From Litoreibacter sp. (GTDB lineage Bacteria > Pseudomonadota > Alphaproteobacteria > Rhodobacterales > Rhodobacteraceae), in contig JAPORH010000198.1 in assembly GCA_026710325.1 (NCBI GenBank), positions 1 to 62,023 on the forward strand: a DNA stretch of 62,023 nt, given 5' to 3'. The position numbers and the translations under genes are program-made. The notes under the pieces were generated by a model. The model had not been told where the DNA came from and did no database searches. It saw only the letters and a program-made list of their open reading frames with translations. Positions 46,086-54,804 of this stretch are shown here, in pieces (position 1 is the stretch's first letter; each line of letters starts with the position of its first letter).

Positions 46086-47117
46086 TCAGTCCTCCATCAT
46101 GCCCTTGCGGCCCAGAAGGCCCCGTGGACGGGTCAATAGTATGATAATTGCGGCGAGATAGATCACCACCTGGTTGATGCCGGGCATGAACTCGATCACT
46201 TCACGCATGGATGCGAAGCTTTCCAGAATACCCAGGACGAAACCTGCGAGCACGGCGCCGGGCAGGGAGCCCATGCCGCCGACAACAACCACAACGAAGC
46301 TGAGGACGAGGAAGTCCATACCCATGTGGTAGTTTGGCGAGTTGATCGGCGCGTACATCACGCCCGCGACACCGGCCACACAAGCCGCGATGGCGAACAT
46401 GATGGTGAAGCGCTTGTCGATATCGATGCCCAAGAGGCCTACGGTTTCGCGGTCCGCCATACCGGCACGCACCACCATCCCAAAGGTTGTGAATTGCAGG
46501 AAGGCAAAGACCGCCGCAATAACAACCGCTGCGAAGCCGAAATAGACCAGACGCCAATAGGGGTAGATGATCGTGTTCGGATCCATGCCAAGTGCCGCAC
46601 CAAAATCGAATGAGCCTGTGAAGGCCGGGGGCGCAGGTGCTGGAATTGGGTTCGCGCCGAACCAGTATTTGATCAGCTCCGCCATCACGATGGCCAGGCC
46701 AAAAGTCACAAGAATTTGGTCAGCATGCGGACGTTTGTAGAAGTGCTTGATCAGGCCGCGCTCCATAATCACTCCGACAGCGATCATGATTGGGATCGCG
46801 AACAGCAGCGCCAGAGGGACCGACCATTCGATTATGGTCTGACCGGCGGCCTCCCCAAACCAATCATACACGTAAGGGACGTTCCTCATGAGCGGATTGC
46901 CGAGGAAGTCCGTTTCACCGGGCACAGCAACTTCATGGCTGAGTGCAAGGATACGTTGCAATGTCACGGCGCAGAACGCCCCGATCATGAACAACGCGCC
47001 ATGGGCAAAGTTAACAACCCCCAGCGTACCGAAGATCAGCGTCAGGCCAAGCGCGATGAGCGCGTAAGCGGAGCCTTTGTCCAACCCGTTTAAAATCTGA
47101 AGAATGATTGCGTCCAT
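46086..47117 (-). CDS. livH: ABC transporter permease, LivH family
   Basis: The start is taken at ATG 47117, which has AGGTGGGG just upstream; a GTG three codons earlier is also in frame. The 343-residue permease has the LivH start 'ILNGLDKGSAYALIALGLTLIFG' region and 'GGMGSLPGAVLAGFVLG' near the end. It forms the channel with the LivM-type protein. Confidence 0.92.
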   Translation of the reverse strand: MDAIILQILNGLDKGSAYALIALGLTLIFGTLGVVNFAHGALFMIGAFCAVTLQRILALSHEVAVPGETDFLGNPLMRNVPYVYDWFGEAAGQTIIEWSVPLALLFAIPIMIAVGVIMERGLIKHFYKRPHADQILVTFGLAIVMAELIKYWFGANPIPAPAPPAFTGSFDFGAALGMDPNTIIYPYWRLVYFGFAAVVIAAVFAFLQFTTFGMVVRAGMADRETVGLLGIDIDKRFTIMFAIAACVAGVAGVMYAPINSPNYHMGMDFLVLSFVVVVVGGMGSLPGAVLAGFVLGILESFASMREVIEFMPGINQVVIYLAAIIILLTRPRGLLGRKGMMED

Positions 47118-47202
47118 CGTCCCCACCTAAAGCTTGTGGCCACACGTTACCCAACCGGCTGACCGGGTAATTTTAGTCTTACTTGTTTTTCGTCTTAGGA
47201 GA

Positions 47203-47231
47203 GGGCGGGCGACCTTCTGGTCGCCACGCCC
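47203..47231 (-). other. Stem-loop between the binding-protein gene and livH
   Basis: A 7-bp core GGCGACC-TTCT-GGTCGCC (47208-47225) is extended by GGGCG/CGCCC across a one-base bulge. It lies about 10 bases after the binding-protein stop on the leftward strand and has no T-run in that direction. It probably stabilises the upstream mRNA or causes partial termination. Confidence 0.6.
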
Positions 47232-47240
47232 CCGATTGGC

Positions 47241-48587
47241 TTACGCGCCTGGGTTACAGGTGCCCAGTTCGCCACCGAAGATGGAGGCGTCATAGGTAAC
47301 CTGCGCTGCAGGGGTAACCTCAACGATCTCGAGCAGGTCGAATTCGTTGGCTGGGTTTTCTTTACCTTTCACAACCAGAACGTCTTTGAAGCACTGGTGA
47401 TCTTCGGCGCGGTAGAGGGTTGGGCCGTTGCCCATGCCGTCGAACTGGAAGTCCGCCAGCGCCTCGTCGATACCGCATGGGTTGAACGTGCCGGCACGCT
47501 CGGCCGCATCCGCATAAAGCAGCGTCTGCACGTAGCAGGTATGCGCCGCCTGAGAGGGTGGGAAGCCGTATTTGGTGCCGAAGGACTTAACGAAGGCTTT
47601 GGAGCCCTCATCCTGCAGCGACCAGTGCCAGTTCGTGGACCCGAAGATGCCCTTAACGTTCGCACCAGCACCCTTCGCCATCAGGCGGGAGTAGAGCGGA
47701 ACGATGATCTCGAAGTTCTTGCCATTCACTTCCTTAGCGCGAAGGCCGAACTGAACCGCATTGGTCAGCGAGTTCACCATGTTACCGCCGTAGTGGTTCA
47801 ACACCAGCACGTCAGCGCCGGATTGCAGAACTGGCGCAATGTAGGAGGAGAAGTCCGTTTGTGTCAGCGGTGTTTTCACAGCTGCGACAGTGTTCCAACC
47901 CAGAGCTTCCGTCGAGGTCCGGACCGCTTCTTCTGTGGTGTAACCCCAGTTGTAGTCGGCGGTCAGGTGATAGGCGTTACGGTCTGTGCCGTAGTTGGCC
48001 GCCAAGATCGGCGCAAGTGCCGCACCCGACATGTAGGAGTTGAAGAAGTGACGGAAACCGTTCGCTTTCTTATCCTTACCGGTGGTGTCGTTGGAGTGGG
48101 TCAGACCCGCCATGAAGATGATGCCTGCCTCTTGGCAGAGCGCTTGTACGGCCACAGCCACACCTGAGGAAGAACCCCCGGTGATCATGATAGCGCCGTC
48201 TTTTTCGATCATCGACTTTGCAGATGCACGTGCCGCGTCGGACTTGGTTTGCGTGTCACCTGTTACATACTCGACCTTCTTGCCGAGGATGCCGTTACCG
48301 GTCAGGGCCTTGGACGAGAAAGTGTTCATCATGCCGCCGTCGCCGCCACCGTTCAGGTGCTCAACAGCAAGCTCATACGCGCGCAGCTCGTCCGCACCCT
48401 CGTCCGCATAGGGACCGGATTGCGGTACGTTGAAGCCAAGTGTCACCGAGCTGCCTTGAGGTGCATTCAAGTAGCCCGCGTGGCCATCGGCCATTGCGTT
48501 GCTAAAAAACGTTGGCGCAGCAAGCGCGCCACCTGCAGCAGCAGATGTCTTCAGCAATCCGCGACGCGTGAAGTTAGATTTGGACAT
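47241..48587 (-). CDS. Tat-exported ABC substrate-binding protein, UrtA/LivK type
   Basis: The start ATG 48587 follows AGGGAGGAT. The 448-residue protein has a twin-arginine signal (TRRGLLK) and cut site near 'AMA-DG', then the Peripla_BP_6 fold ('GFNVPQSGPYADEGADELRAYEL', 'MITGGSSSGVAVAV'). Export folded through Tat is uncommon for LivK. It is longer than E. coli LivK (369) and more like urea- or amide-type binding proteins. Placement with acs suggests a two-carbon or short-chain substrate; this is inference. Confidence 0.88.
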   Translation of the reverse strand: MSKSNFTRRGLLKTSAAAGGALAAPTFFSNAMADGHAGYLNAPQGSSVTLGFNVPQSGPYADEGADELRAYELAVEHLNGGGDGGMMNTFSSKALTGNGILGKKVEYVTGDTQTKSDAARASAKSMIEKDGAIMITGGSSSGVAVAVQALCQEAGIIFMAGLTHSNDTTGKDKKANGFRHFFNSYMSGAALAPILAANYGTDRNAYHLTADYNWGYTTEEAVRTSTEALGWNTVAAVKTPLTQTDFSSYIAPVLQSGADVLVLNHYGGNMVNSLTNAVQFGLRAKEVNGKNFEIIVPLYSRLMAKGAGANVKGIFGSTNWHWSLQDEGSKAFVKSFGTKYGFPPSQAAHTCYVQTLLYADAAERAGTFNPCGIDEALADFQFDGMGNGPTLYRAEDHQCFKDVLVVKGKENPANEFDLLEIVEVTPAAQVTYDASIFGGELGTCNPGA

Positions 48588-48715
48588 AAATATCCTCCCT
48601 AGGTGATATTGATGGGAATACGCCCCAGGCGCCCCCCTTGCCCGCAATGTGGGATACTCATTTAAAGAGCAGTCCGGTTCCATAATTCAACGCTACCAAG
48701 CCTCCAGTGAAAATT

Positions 48716-48767
48716 TTTGTAAAGTTATGGACTTTGCAGTCGCAGATAGAGTAAAATAGTTTACAAA
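48716..48767. promoter_or_regulatory. Candidate ScfR-type operator half-sites
   Basis: Three 8-mers resemble the TTTGCAAA half-site of ScfR-family regulators (PccR, RamB): TTTGTAAA (48716-48723), TTTGCAGT (48733-48740) and TTTACAAA (48760-48767, the exact inverse of the first). They lie between the divergent ScfR gene and the transporter-acs operon, so the regulator may control both. Confidence 0.5.
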
Positions 48768-48806
48768 TCGGGTGCTAACCCGTTGAACCCAAGGAGGCAT
48801 GGGGTT

Positions 48807-50108
48807 TTGCAAAGCCAGTTAATAGGTGCGCGTATTAGAGATAGGCGCCTGCAAGCCGGGCAAAGACAGGCCGAGTTAGCAGCCGCAGCAGAGATCTCAG
48901 CCAGCTACCTCAACCTGATCGAGCACAATCGGCGCAACATTGGTGGGGCATTGCTGACTCGCATAGCCAAGGCACTTGATGTCGAGCCTTCTGTCCTGCG
49001 CGACGGGGCAGATGCCGCGCTTGTGCAGGATCTTCAGCCTTTGACCCAGGACGTAGACACCTCTCAAGGCAGATTGGAAGAACTGGTAGAGCGTTTCCCG
49101 GAATGGGCGACAAAGCTAGCCGCGCAGAGACGACAAATTGAAGGGCTGGAGCAAACCTTGCGCGGCCTCAATGACCGTCTGACGCACGACCCGGTACTCT
49201 CCGAAAAAATGCACGAGGTCTTGAGCGCGGTGTCCGCCATCCGTTCGACCTCCGCCATTCTGGTGGATACGCCAGACATCAACGCAGAATGGCGCAACCG
49301 GTTTCATGCCAATATCGACGATGAAAGCCGTAAACTGGCAGACACCTCCGCCGAGATGGTCGCGCATTTCGACCGGCTCAACCAGCAAGGACAAGGGTTC
49401 GTAACCCCGATTGAGGCAGTGAACAGCTTTTTCGAACGTCGAGGCTATCACATTGAAGAATTGGAGCATGATAGCTCTGCCGGTATCGAAGAGCTTTTAG
49501 CGAATGCGCCTGAATTCAGCTCCAACCCCGCTCGCGAACTCGGTGAGGTTGCTTTGCGCCGCTACGCGCGCGATGCTCGGGCACTGCCATTTGACAGCTT
49601 TTCTGACGCTGTGCGTGCTCGCGGCTGTGATCCGTCTTTACTTGCAGACGCTTTTGATGTGCCTCTGCCGCGGATTTTTCGGCGTCTTGCCAGTTTGCCG
49701 CGCACCCCTGACATTCCCGAAATCGGTTTGGTGAGCTGCGACGGCGCTGGAGCTATCTTGATGCGTAAACCGCCAGCCGGGTTTGCATTGCCGCGTTTTG
49801 GCGCCGCGTGTCCGCTCTGGCCGCTCTTCGCCTCTTTGCGAAACCCAGGCATGCCGTCGCGCCATATCGTGCAGTCTGCGGAGGGCACAGACTTTGACTG
49901 CTACACTTTGTCGACTGTGAAGCAGACCTCCCGCTTTGATGCGCCCGCCGTGATCGAGGCAAGCATGTTGCTTGTCGCCCGAGACGGGCGTAGCGCGGAT
50001 GGCCTTCCATTGGGTTCAAGTTGCCGAGTGTGCCCGCGGGAGGCCTGCAGCGCCCGTCGCGAGCCTTCGATCTTGGGCGCAGATTCCTTACGTAGACTCG
50101 AGGGTTAG
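48807..50108 (+). CDS. ScfR-family XRE regulator (short-chain fatty acyl-CoA regulator)
   Basis: The start is TTG 48807, 9 bases after a perfect AAGGAGG. The 433-residue protein has an N-terminal XRE helix-turn-helix (about 7-62, 'RDRRLQAGQRQAELAAAAEISASYLNLIE' region), a middle IrrE/ImmA-like part and the C-terminal ScfR domain ending in a Cys cluster 'CRVCPREACSARREP'. Relatives RamB and PccR sense acyl-CoAs and control acetate or propionate use. It is divergent from the acs operon and upstream of a two-component pair. Confidence 0.85.
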   Translation: MQSQLIGARIRDRRLQAGQRQAELAAAAEISASYLNLIEHNRRNIGGALLTRIAKALDVEPSVLRDGADAALVQDLQPLTQDVDTSQGRLEELVERFPEWATKLAAQRRQIEGLEQTLRGLNDRLTHDPVLSEKMHEVLSAVSAIRSTSAILVDTPDINAEWRNRFHANIDDESRKLADTSAEMVAHFDRLNQQGQGFVTPIEAVNSFFERRGYHIEELEHDSSAGIEELLANAPEFSSNPARELGEVALRRYARDARALPFDSFSDAVRARGCDPSLLADAFDVPLPRIFRRLASLPRTPDIPEIGLVSCDGAGAILMRKPPAGFALPRFGAACPLWPLFASLRNPGMPSRHIVQSAEGTDFDCYTLSTVKQTSRFDAPAVIEASMLLVARDGRSADGLPLGSSCRVCPREACSARREPSILGADSLRRLEG

Positions 50109-50190
50109 AAGCTGATTTTAATAGGTTTTGACAGGGCAGCCGTGTTTGGGCTTATTATGATGGGCATGCCACTTTCGGGAGGAGAGGCAT

Positions 50191-50589
50191 TTGGGGAAAT
50201 CAGTTTTGCTTATTGAGGATGAGCCCAACATTGTTGAGGCCATCAGTTTTCTGTTGGAACGTGACGGCTGGACGGTGCGGCTCCATTCAAATGGCGAAGG
50301 GGCCGTGCAAGCCGTAGAGACCGCTCAGCCGGACGTGGTTGTGCTCGATGTGATGCTGCCCGGACGCAGCGGCTTCGACATTTTGCGTGAATTGCGACAG
50401 GGCGGTGCACCGTCGGATTTGCCTATTTTGATGTTGACCGCTCGGGGGCAGAAAAAGGACCGAGAGCTGGCCGCAGGCTACGGAGCGAGCCATTTCCTAA
50501 CCAAACCTTTCTCGAATGCGGAGATGCTTCAGGCGGTGCGGGATTTATCCGAAGGCCGCGTACCCGATTTGGGGGCCAAGGCCTCGTGA
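50191..50589 (+). CDS. Receiver-only response regulator
   Basis: The 132-residue protein starts at TTG 50191 after GGAGGAGA. It is a bare receiver domain: acidic pair Asp10/Glu11, phospho-acceptor Asp53 ('VVLDVMLPG'), Thr in 'MLTARG' and Lys in 'FLTKPF'. There is no DNA-binding output domain, unlike CrbR of gammaproteobacteria. It overlaps the next gene by 4 bases and probably takes phosphate from the sensor kinase two genes on. Confidence 0.9.
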   Translation: MGKSVLLIEDEPNIVEAISFLLERDGWTVRLHSNGEGAVQAVETAQPDVVVLDVMLPGRSGFDILRELRQGGAPSDLPILMLTARGQKKDRELAAGYGASHFLTKPFSNAEMLQAVRDLSEGRVPDLGAKAS

Positions 50590-50843
50590 GCGACAGGGCA
50601 GGCGGGTCGCGACGCACTGAGTTCCTACGGCGTGGCTTGTATCGGCGCCGGCGCCTCTTGGATGCGATGCGTCTTCTACCGCTTCTCGGCCTTTTCCTTT
50701 TTTTGTCTCCGCCTTTTCTGCTTGCAGGCGAACCGGGCGCGACTGCCATCAGGCTGGTTTACTTCTTTTTGTGTTGGGCGGGCCTGATCGCGCTGTGTGC
50801 GATATTGGTGCGTTTTCTGCCGCGCACGGACGGGGAGGGGTGA
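50586..50843 (+). CDS. Small membrane protein between receiver and sensor genes
   Basis: The 85-residue protein begins at GTG overlapping the receiver stop. It has a very basic N-terminus (RR..RRGLYRRRR) and two membrane segments (about 29-47 and 53-75). I do not recognise the family. Its position before a solute-symporter-type sensor recalls the small subunits (DUF4212) of some symporters, but the sequence motif is not obviously the same. Confidence 0.7.
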   Translation: MSDRAGGSRRTEFLRRGLYRRRRLLDAMRLLPLLGLFLFLSPPFLLAGEPGATAIRLVYFFLCWAGLIALCAILVRFLPRTDGEG

Positions 50844-50846
50844 GCG

Positions 50847-53504
50847 GTGCCCACCTTCAACCTTCTGGTCAGTGTGTCCCTGATCTATGTCGCGTTGTTG
50901 TTTGTCGTCGCATTCTTGGCCGACCGGTCAGCCAGCCGTGGCGGCAGCCGCTGGCTGCGCTCTCCTTGGACCTATACATTGTCGCTCAGCGTGTATTGCA
51001 CGGCTTGGACCTTTTACGGGGCCGTCGGGAACGCGGCGCGGTCGGGTCTTGAATATCTGACGATCTACCTGGGCCCGACGCTTGTGTTCTTGGGTTTTTG
51101 GATCTTACTCCGACGACTTGTCCGGATTGGTCGTGCGGAACGTATCACCTCAATTGCTGACTTGATATCATCGCGCTACGGCAAGTGGAGCGGTTTGGCG
51201 GTTATCGTCACATGTCTCGCGGTGACGGGAACAACGCCCTATATCGCGTTGCAGCTGCAATCAGTTACGCTTAGTTTTGCGGCCTTTGTCCCGCCGGGTC
51301 AGGACTTTGACTTGAACGCGACCGCGCTTTGGGTGGCTGTGGGGCTTGCGCTCTTCACGATCCTATTCGGAACGCGTAACCTTGATACGAATGAACGTCA
51401 CCATGGCGTCGTCATGGCCATCGCCATTGAGGCGGTGGTCAAGCTTATCGCCCTTTTGGCTGTCGGCGTTTTTGTGGTTTGGGGCGTGTCGGGCGGGATG
51501 TCCGACATGCTCTTGATGATCGAGGCAAGCCCGGTGGCGCAATGGCAACCCGACGCGGGCCGCTGGGTTGGAATGACCTTTCTGTCGGCCGCAGCCATCG
51601 TCTGTTTGCCACGCATGTTCCAGGTGCTCGTCGTTGAATGCTCAGACGAGCGGCACCTGCAGCGCGCAGCCTGGGCCTTTCCTCTCTACCTGATGCTGAT
51701 CAGCCTGTTCGTGCTGCCTATTGCTGTTGTCGGGCTGGCGCTTTTGCCCGATGGGTCCAACCCCGACCTGTTTGTTTTGTCTATCCCTTTGGCTCTGGAT
51801 CAAAACGGGCTGGCGATGCTGGCTTTCCTTGGTGGGTTTTCCTCGGCCACGTCTATGGTGATTGTGGCGGCGCTCGCTTTGGCAACCATGGTCTCCAACC
51901 ACATCATTTTGCCTGTTTGGCTGTCTCTGCAAGGGCAACGCGCGACGATGTCTGGGGACGTCAGGGATGTGATGATCCTGTCGCGTCGCATCTCCATCGC
52001 GGCGTTGTTGGCGCTCGGCTATGCCTATTACCGCGTGACGGGCGGAACGGCGGCGTTGTCGGCTATGGGGCTTGTGAGTTTTGCCGGCGTCGCCCAGGTG
52101 GTGCCAGCCTTGCTTGGAGCAATTTACTGGCGGGGAGCCACGCGCAAAGGCGCGATTGCCGGCGTTTCTGCGGGGTTCGCAATCTGGGGGTATTCTTTGT
52201 TCCTTCCCGCCGCCGGAGCGATGAGCATTGGCATCATGGAGAATGGGTTGTTCGGCATTGGAGCCTTGCGCCCGCAAGCTTTGTTCGGCGTCGATGGTCT
52301 GGACCCGCTGGTCCATTCCATTTTCTGGTCGATGTCCTTGAACACCGTTTTGTTTATTACGGTTTCACTTTTGACCTTTCCAAATCCACTGGAGCGGCTT
52401 CAAGGCGCGGCTTTTGTCAACGCGTTTGAGCGCGGCGATGGTGGTCAGGCTGTGGCGCGCGGCATTGCGGAAACGGAAGACTTGTTGGTCATGGCGCAGC
52501 GCCTGATCGGCGCGCGCGAGGCGCAGGAGCTTTTTCAAGCGGCCGCGCGCGAGCAAGGAAAATCCGGTCATTTGCCCGATCCGACCCCTAAATTTGTCGC
52601 ACGGTTGGAGCGGGAGTTGGCCGGTTCCGTGGGCGCGGCAACGGCGCATGCAATGGTGCGTCAGATCGATGGCAACGCGCCAGTCTCAGTAGAAGAGCTT
52701 TTGGCTGTGGCTGATGAATCGGCGCAAATACTTGAATACTCTTCCCAGCTGGAAGCCAAATCGCAAGAGCTGGAGCAAACGGCCAAACAGCTTCGTCTGG
52801 CCAATGAAAAACTCACCGCGATCTCAATCCAGAAGGACGCGTTCCTCAGCCAGGTAAGCCATGAATTGCGCACCCCCATGACCTCTATCAGGTCTTTTTC
52901 AGAGTTTTTGATGGAAGGGGGAATGGAACCCGAGGATCGCGCGCGCTACTCGAAGATTATTCATGATGAAAGTTTGCGTCTGACACGCCTTCTGGATGAT
53001 TTGCTGGACCTGAGCGTGCTAGAGTCCGGCCAAGTGGTTCTAAATCAACAAACAGCTGTCTTAGGCGATCTGATGAAACGCGCTGTCGCCTTCGCAGGGA
53101 CTGACAACCTGACAGTGCATATGGAGGGTGCTGCGCAAGGTGCGTCCCTTTCAACGGATACTGACCGATTGAGCCAGGTCTTCATCAACCTTGTGACAAA
53201 CGCGCAGAAATATTGCGACGCTGATGAGCCTGAATTGCGGATCGTGATGCGGGAGCAGGATGAACAGCTTGAAATTGACTTTATCGATAATGGCAACGGC
53301 GTACCACGCGAACAGCAGTCGCTGATCTTTGAGAAATTTGCGCGCCTGACGGATCAGGCCTCCGCTGGGAGTGCCGGTCTTGGCCTCGCCATTTGCCGGG
53401 AAATCATGGCGCGGCTTGGAGGAGAGATCAGCTACCTTTCGGACCAAAAGGGCGGCGCGTTCCGATTGGTTTTACCACGCCGCCTCGCCAAACGCGCGGC
53501 TTAG
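50847..53504 (+). CDS. Sensor histidine kinase fused to a solute:sodium symporter domain (CrbS/CbrA-like)
   Basis: The 885-residue protein joins an SLC5 sodium/solute symporter domain with 12-13 membrane segments (about 1-490) to a coiled coil (about 620-665) and a histidine kinase. Seen are His672 in SHELRTP, the N-box 'NLVTNAQKY', 'DNGNGVP' and 'GSAGLGLAI'. CrbS controls acs in Vibrio and Pseudomonas; CbrA senses carbon/nitrogen. Lying next to the acs locus, this one may sense acetate or a related solute at the membrane. Confidence 0.9.
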   Translation: MPTFNLLVSVSLIYVALLFVVAFLADRSASRGGSRWLRSPWTYTLSLSVYCTAWTFYGAVGNAARSGLEYLTIYLGPTLVFLGFWILLRRLVRIGRAERITSIADLISSRYGKWSGLAVIVTCLAVTGTTPYIALQLQSVTLSFAAFVPPGQDFDLNATALWVAVGLALFTILFGTRNLDTNERHHGVVMAIAIEAVVKLIALLAVGVFVVWGVSGGMSDMLLMIEASPVAQWQPDAGRWVGMTFLSAAAIVCLPRMFQVLVVECSDERHLQRAAWAFPLYLMLISLFVLPIAVVGLALLPDGSNPDLFVLSIPLALDQNGLAMLAFLGGFSSATSMVIVAALALATMVSNHIILPVWLSLQGQRATMSGDVRDVMILSRRISIAALLALGYAYYRVTGGTAALSAMGLVSFAGVAQVVPALLGAIYWRGATRKGAIAGVSAGFAIWGYSLFLPAAGAMSIGIMENGLFGIGALRPQALFGVDGLDPLVHSIFWSMSLNTVLFITVSLLTFPNPLERLQGAAFVNAFERGDGGQAVARGIAETEDLLVMAQRLIGAREAQELFQAAAREQGKSGHLPDPTPKFVARLERELAGSVGAATAHAMVRQIDGNAPVSVEELLAVADESAQILEYSSQLEAKSQELEQTAKQLRLANEKLTAISIQKDAFLSQVSHELRTPMTSIRSFSEFLMEGGMEPEDRARYSKIIHDESLRLTRLLDDLLDLSVLESGQVVLNQQTAVLGDLMKRAVAFAGTDNLTVHMEGAAQGASLSTDTDRLSQVFINLVTNAQKYCDADEPELRIVMREQDEQLEIDFIDNGNGVPREQQSLIFEKFARLTDQASAGSAGLGLAICREIMARLGGEISYLSDQKGGAFRLVLPRRLAKRAA

Positions 53505-53595
53505 ACCCATTCACAAGCTCGCCCGCGTCTAACCAAGTCTTAACCTAATCGCGGGTAGAAATGGCAGGTCAGGCCACAGAACCCAAGGGTTTTCG

Positions 53596-54696
53596 TTGAG
53601 CAGTAGCAGCGACATTCTTCGCAGAAAAATGCGTCCCCGGCCTATGGCTGTTGGGGCTGCTGCTGCTTGGTGGAGTGAGAATGCTGACCTGATGTTGCGG
53701 GAGCTTTTCAAAGAGAATTTTAGCATAGACGTCGAAATCAACGTGCCAAATGCGCGCAAAGACCATTCGCATATCGCTTTGAAAACCATGGAAAAAGTGA
53801 TGCTGCCTTTTTTGCTAAAAGGACCCGGTGGGCAGCGTGGACTTATGGTGCTCGATGGCGCCATGATTGATGCGCTCATCGAGCTCCAGATGCTTGATAA
53901 AGTGCTCCCGACCCCGCGGCTCGACCGCCCAATCACAACGATCGATGCGGGTTTGAGTGAGGGGTTCGTCCATCTCTGCCTGAAAGCGATGCGCGAAGCC
54001 CCCGGCCTGATGTCGGAATTGAGCGTCGTGCAATCTGAGCAAGACCGTGCAACGTTGCGACTTGCGTTGAATGACGCCGAATTCGACATCATGACAGTGC
54101 AAATTGATATGGGGCCCGGGATCAAGACGGGCATGTTCGAGCTTTGGTTGCCCATCACTGAAGTCGCCAAAGTGCAACCTGCAGAGCCCAACCCTCAAAT
54201 GGAGCAGCTTCTTGCGCAGTGCGAGGCCGAGTTTGAAGCGCAGATGGTAGGGTGCAAAGTCGTGGCGTCCGAGCTGGTTTCCCTGGCGCCCGGTTCGGTG
54301 ATCCGGCTATCGAGCGGTGTGCTGACAGAGATCGCTTTTGTCGATTGCGACGACCGGCGGGTGGCGACGGGGCGGCTTGGGCAGTTGAATGGGATGCGTG
54401 CGATCATGATCACTGAGATGGCGGGCGGCCCGAAGCGCGATCCGTCTGACGCCCAAGCTGGTCTGCCTGGTCCCGCCGCCGTGACCCTCAATACTGATCT
54501 GCCACAACCTGATATTGACCTGCCGCAACCCCAAACTGACTTACCGCAACCCGATATGGACTTCCCGCAGCCGGATATCGATTTGCCAAACCCAGGCGTG
54601 GAACTGCCAGACTTGCCTATGACGAATGTTGATTTGCCTGATTTAGAAGAGGGTGGGGATTTTGCTTTTGACCCGTCTCCGGCCTCGGTCGTTTAG
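53596..54696 (+). CDS. Orphan FliM/FliN-like (SpoA domain) protein with Pro-rich repeat tail
   Basis: The 366-residue protein resembles flagellar switch protein FliM: a middle domain (about 50-190) and a SpoA (FliN/FliM C) domain at about 220-275 ('LVSLAPGSVIRL...VATGRLGQLNGMRAIMI'). A tail (about 300-350) repeats a seven-residue unit LPQPDID four times exactly or nearly, then decays. No other flagellar gene is in the window. A TTG start at 53596 follows weak signals; an earlier start is possible. Confidence 0.75.
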   Translation: MSSSSDILRRKMRPRPMAVGAAAAWWSENADLMLRELFKENFSIDVEINVPNARKDHSHIALKTMEKVMLPFLLKGPGGQRGLMVLDGAMIDALIELQMLDKVLPTPRLDRPITTIDAGLSEGFVHLCLKAMREAPGLMSELSVVQSEQDRATLRLALNDAEFDIMTVQIDMGPGIKTGMFELWLPITEVAKVQPAEPNPQMEQLLAQCEAEFEAQMVGCKVVASELVSLAPGSVIRLSSGVLTEIAFVDCDDRRVATGRLGQLNGMRAIMITEMAGGPKRDPSDAQAGLPGPAAVTLNTDLPQPDIDLPQPQTDLPQPDMDFPQPDIDLPNPGVELPDLPMTNVDLPDLEEGGDFAFDPSPASVV

Positions 54697-54762
54697 GCCT
54701 GTTACCGCAATGGCTAACCGCGGCGCCGCGCATTTGGCATGCCGTCTCAAGAAAATAGAAAA

Positions 54763-54783
54763 AGGCGCTCGAAACGAGCGCCT
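54763..54783. terminator. Bidirectional terminator between the FliM-like gene and glnA
   Basis: A 9-bp perfect stem AGGCGCTCG-AAA-CGAGCGCCT has a T-rich tract on both sides (leftward TTTTTCTATTTTC after glnA, rightward TTCTGTCTTTC). It ends both convergent transcripts. Confidence 0.88.
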
Positions 54784-54804
54784 TTCTGTCTTTCAAAGCA
54801 ATAC

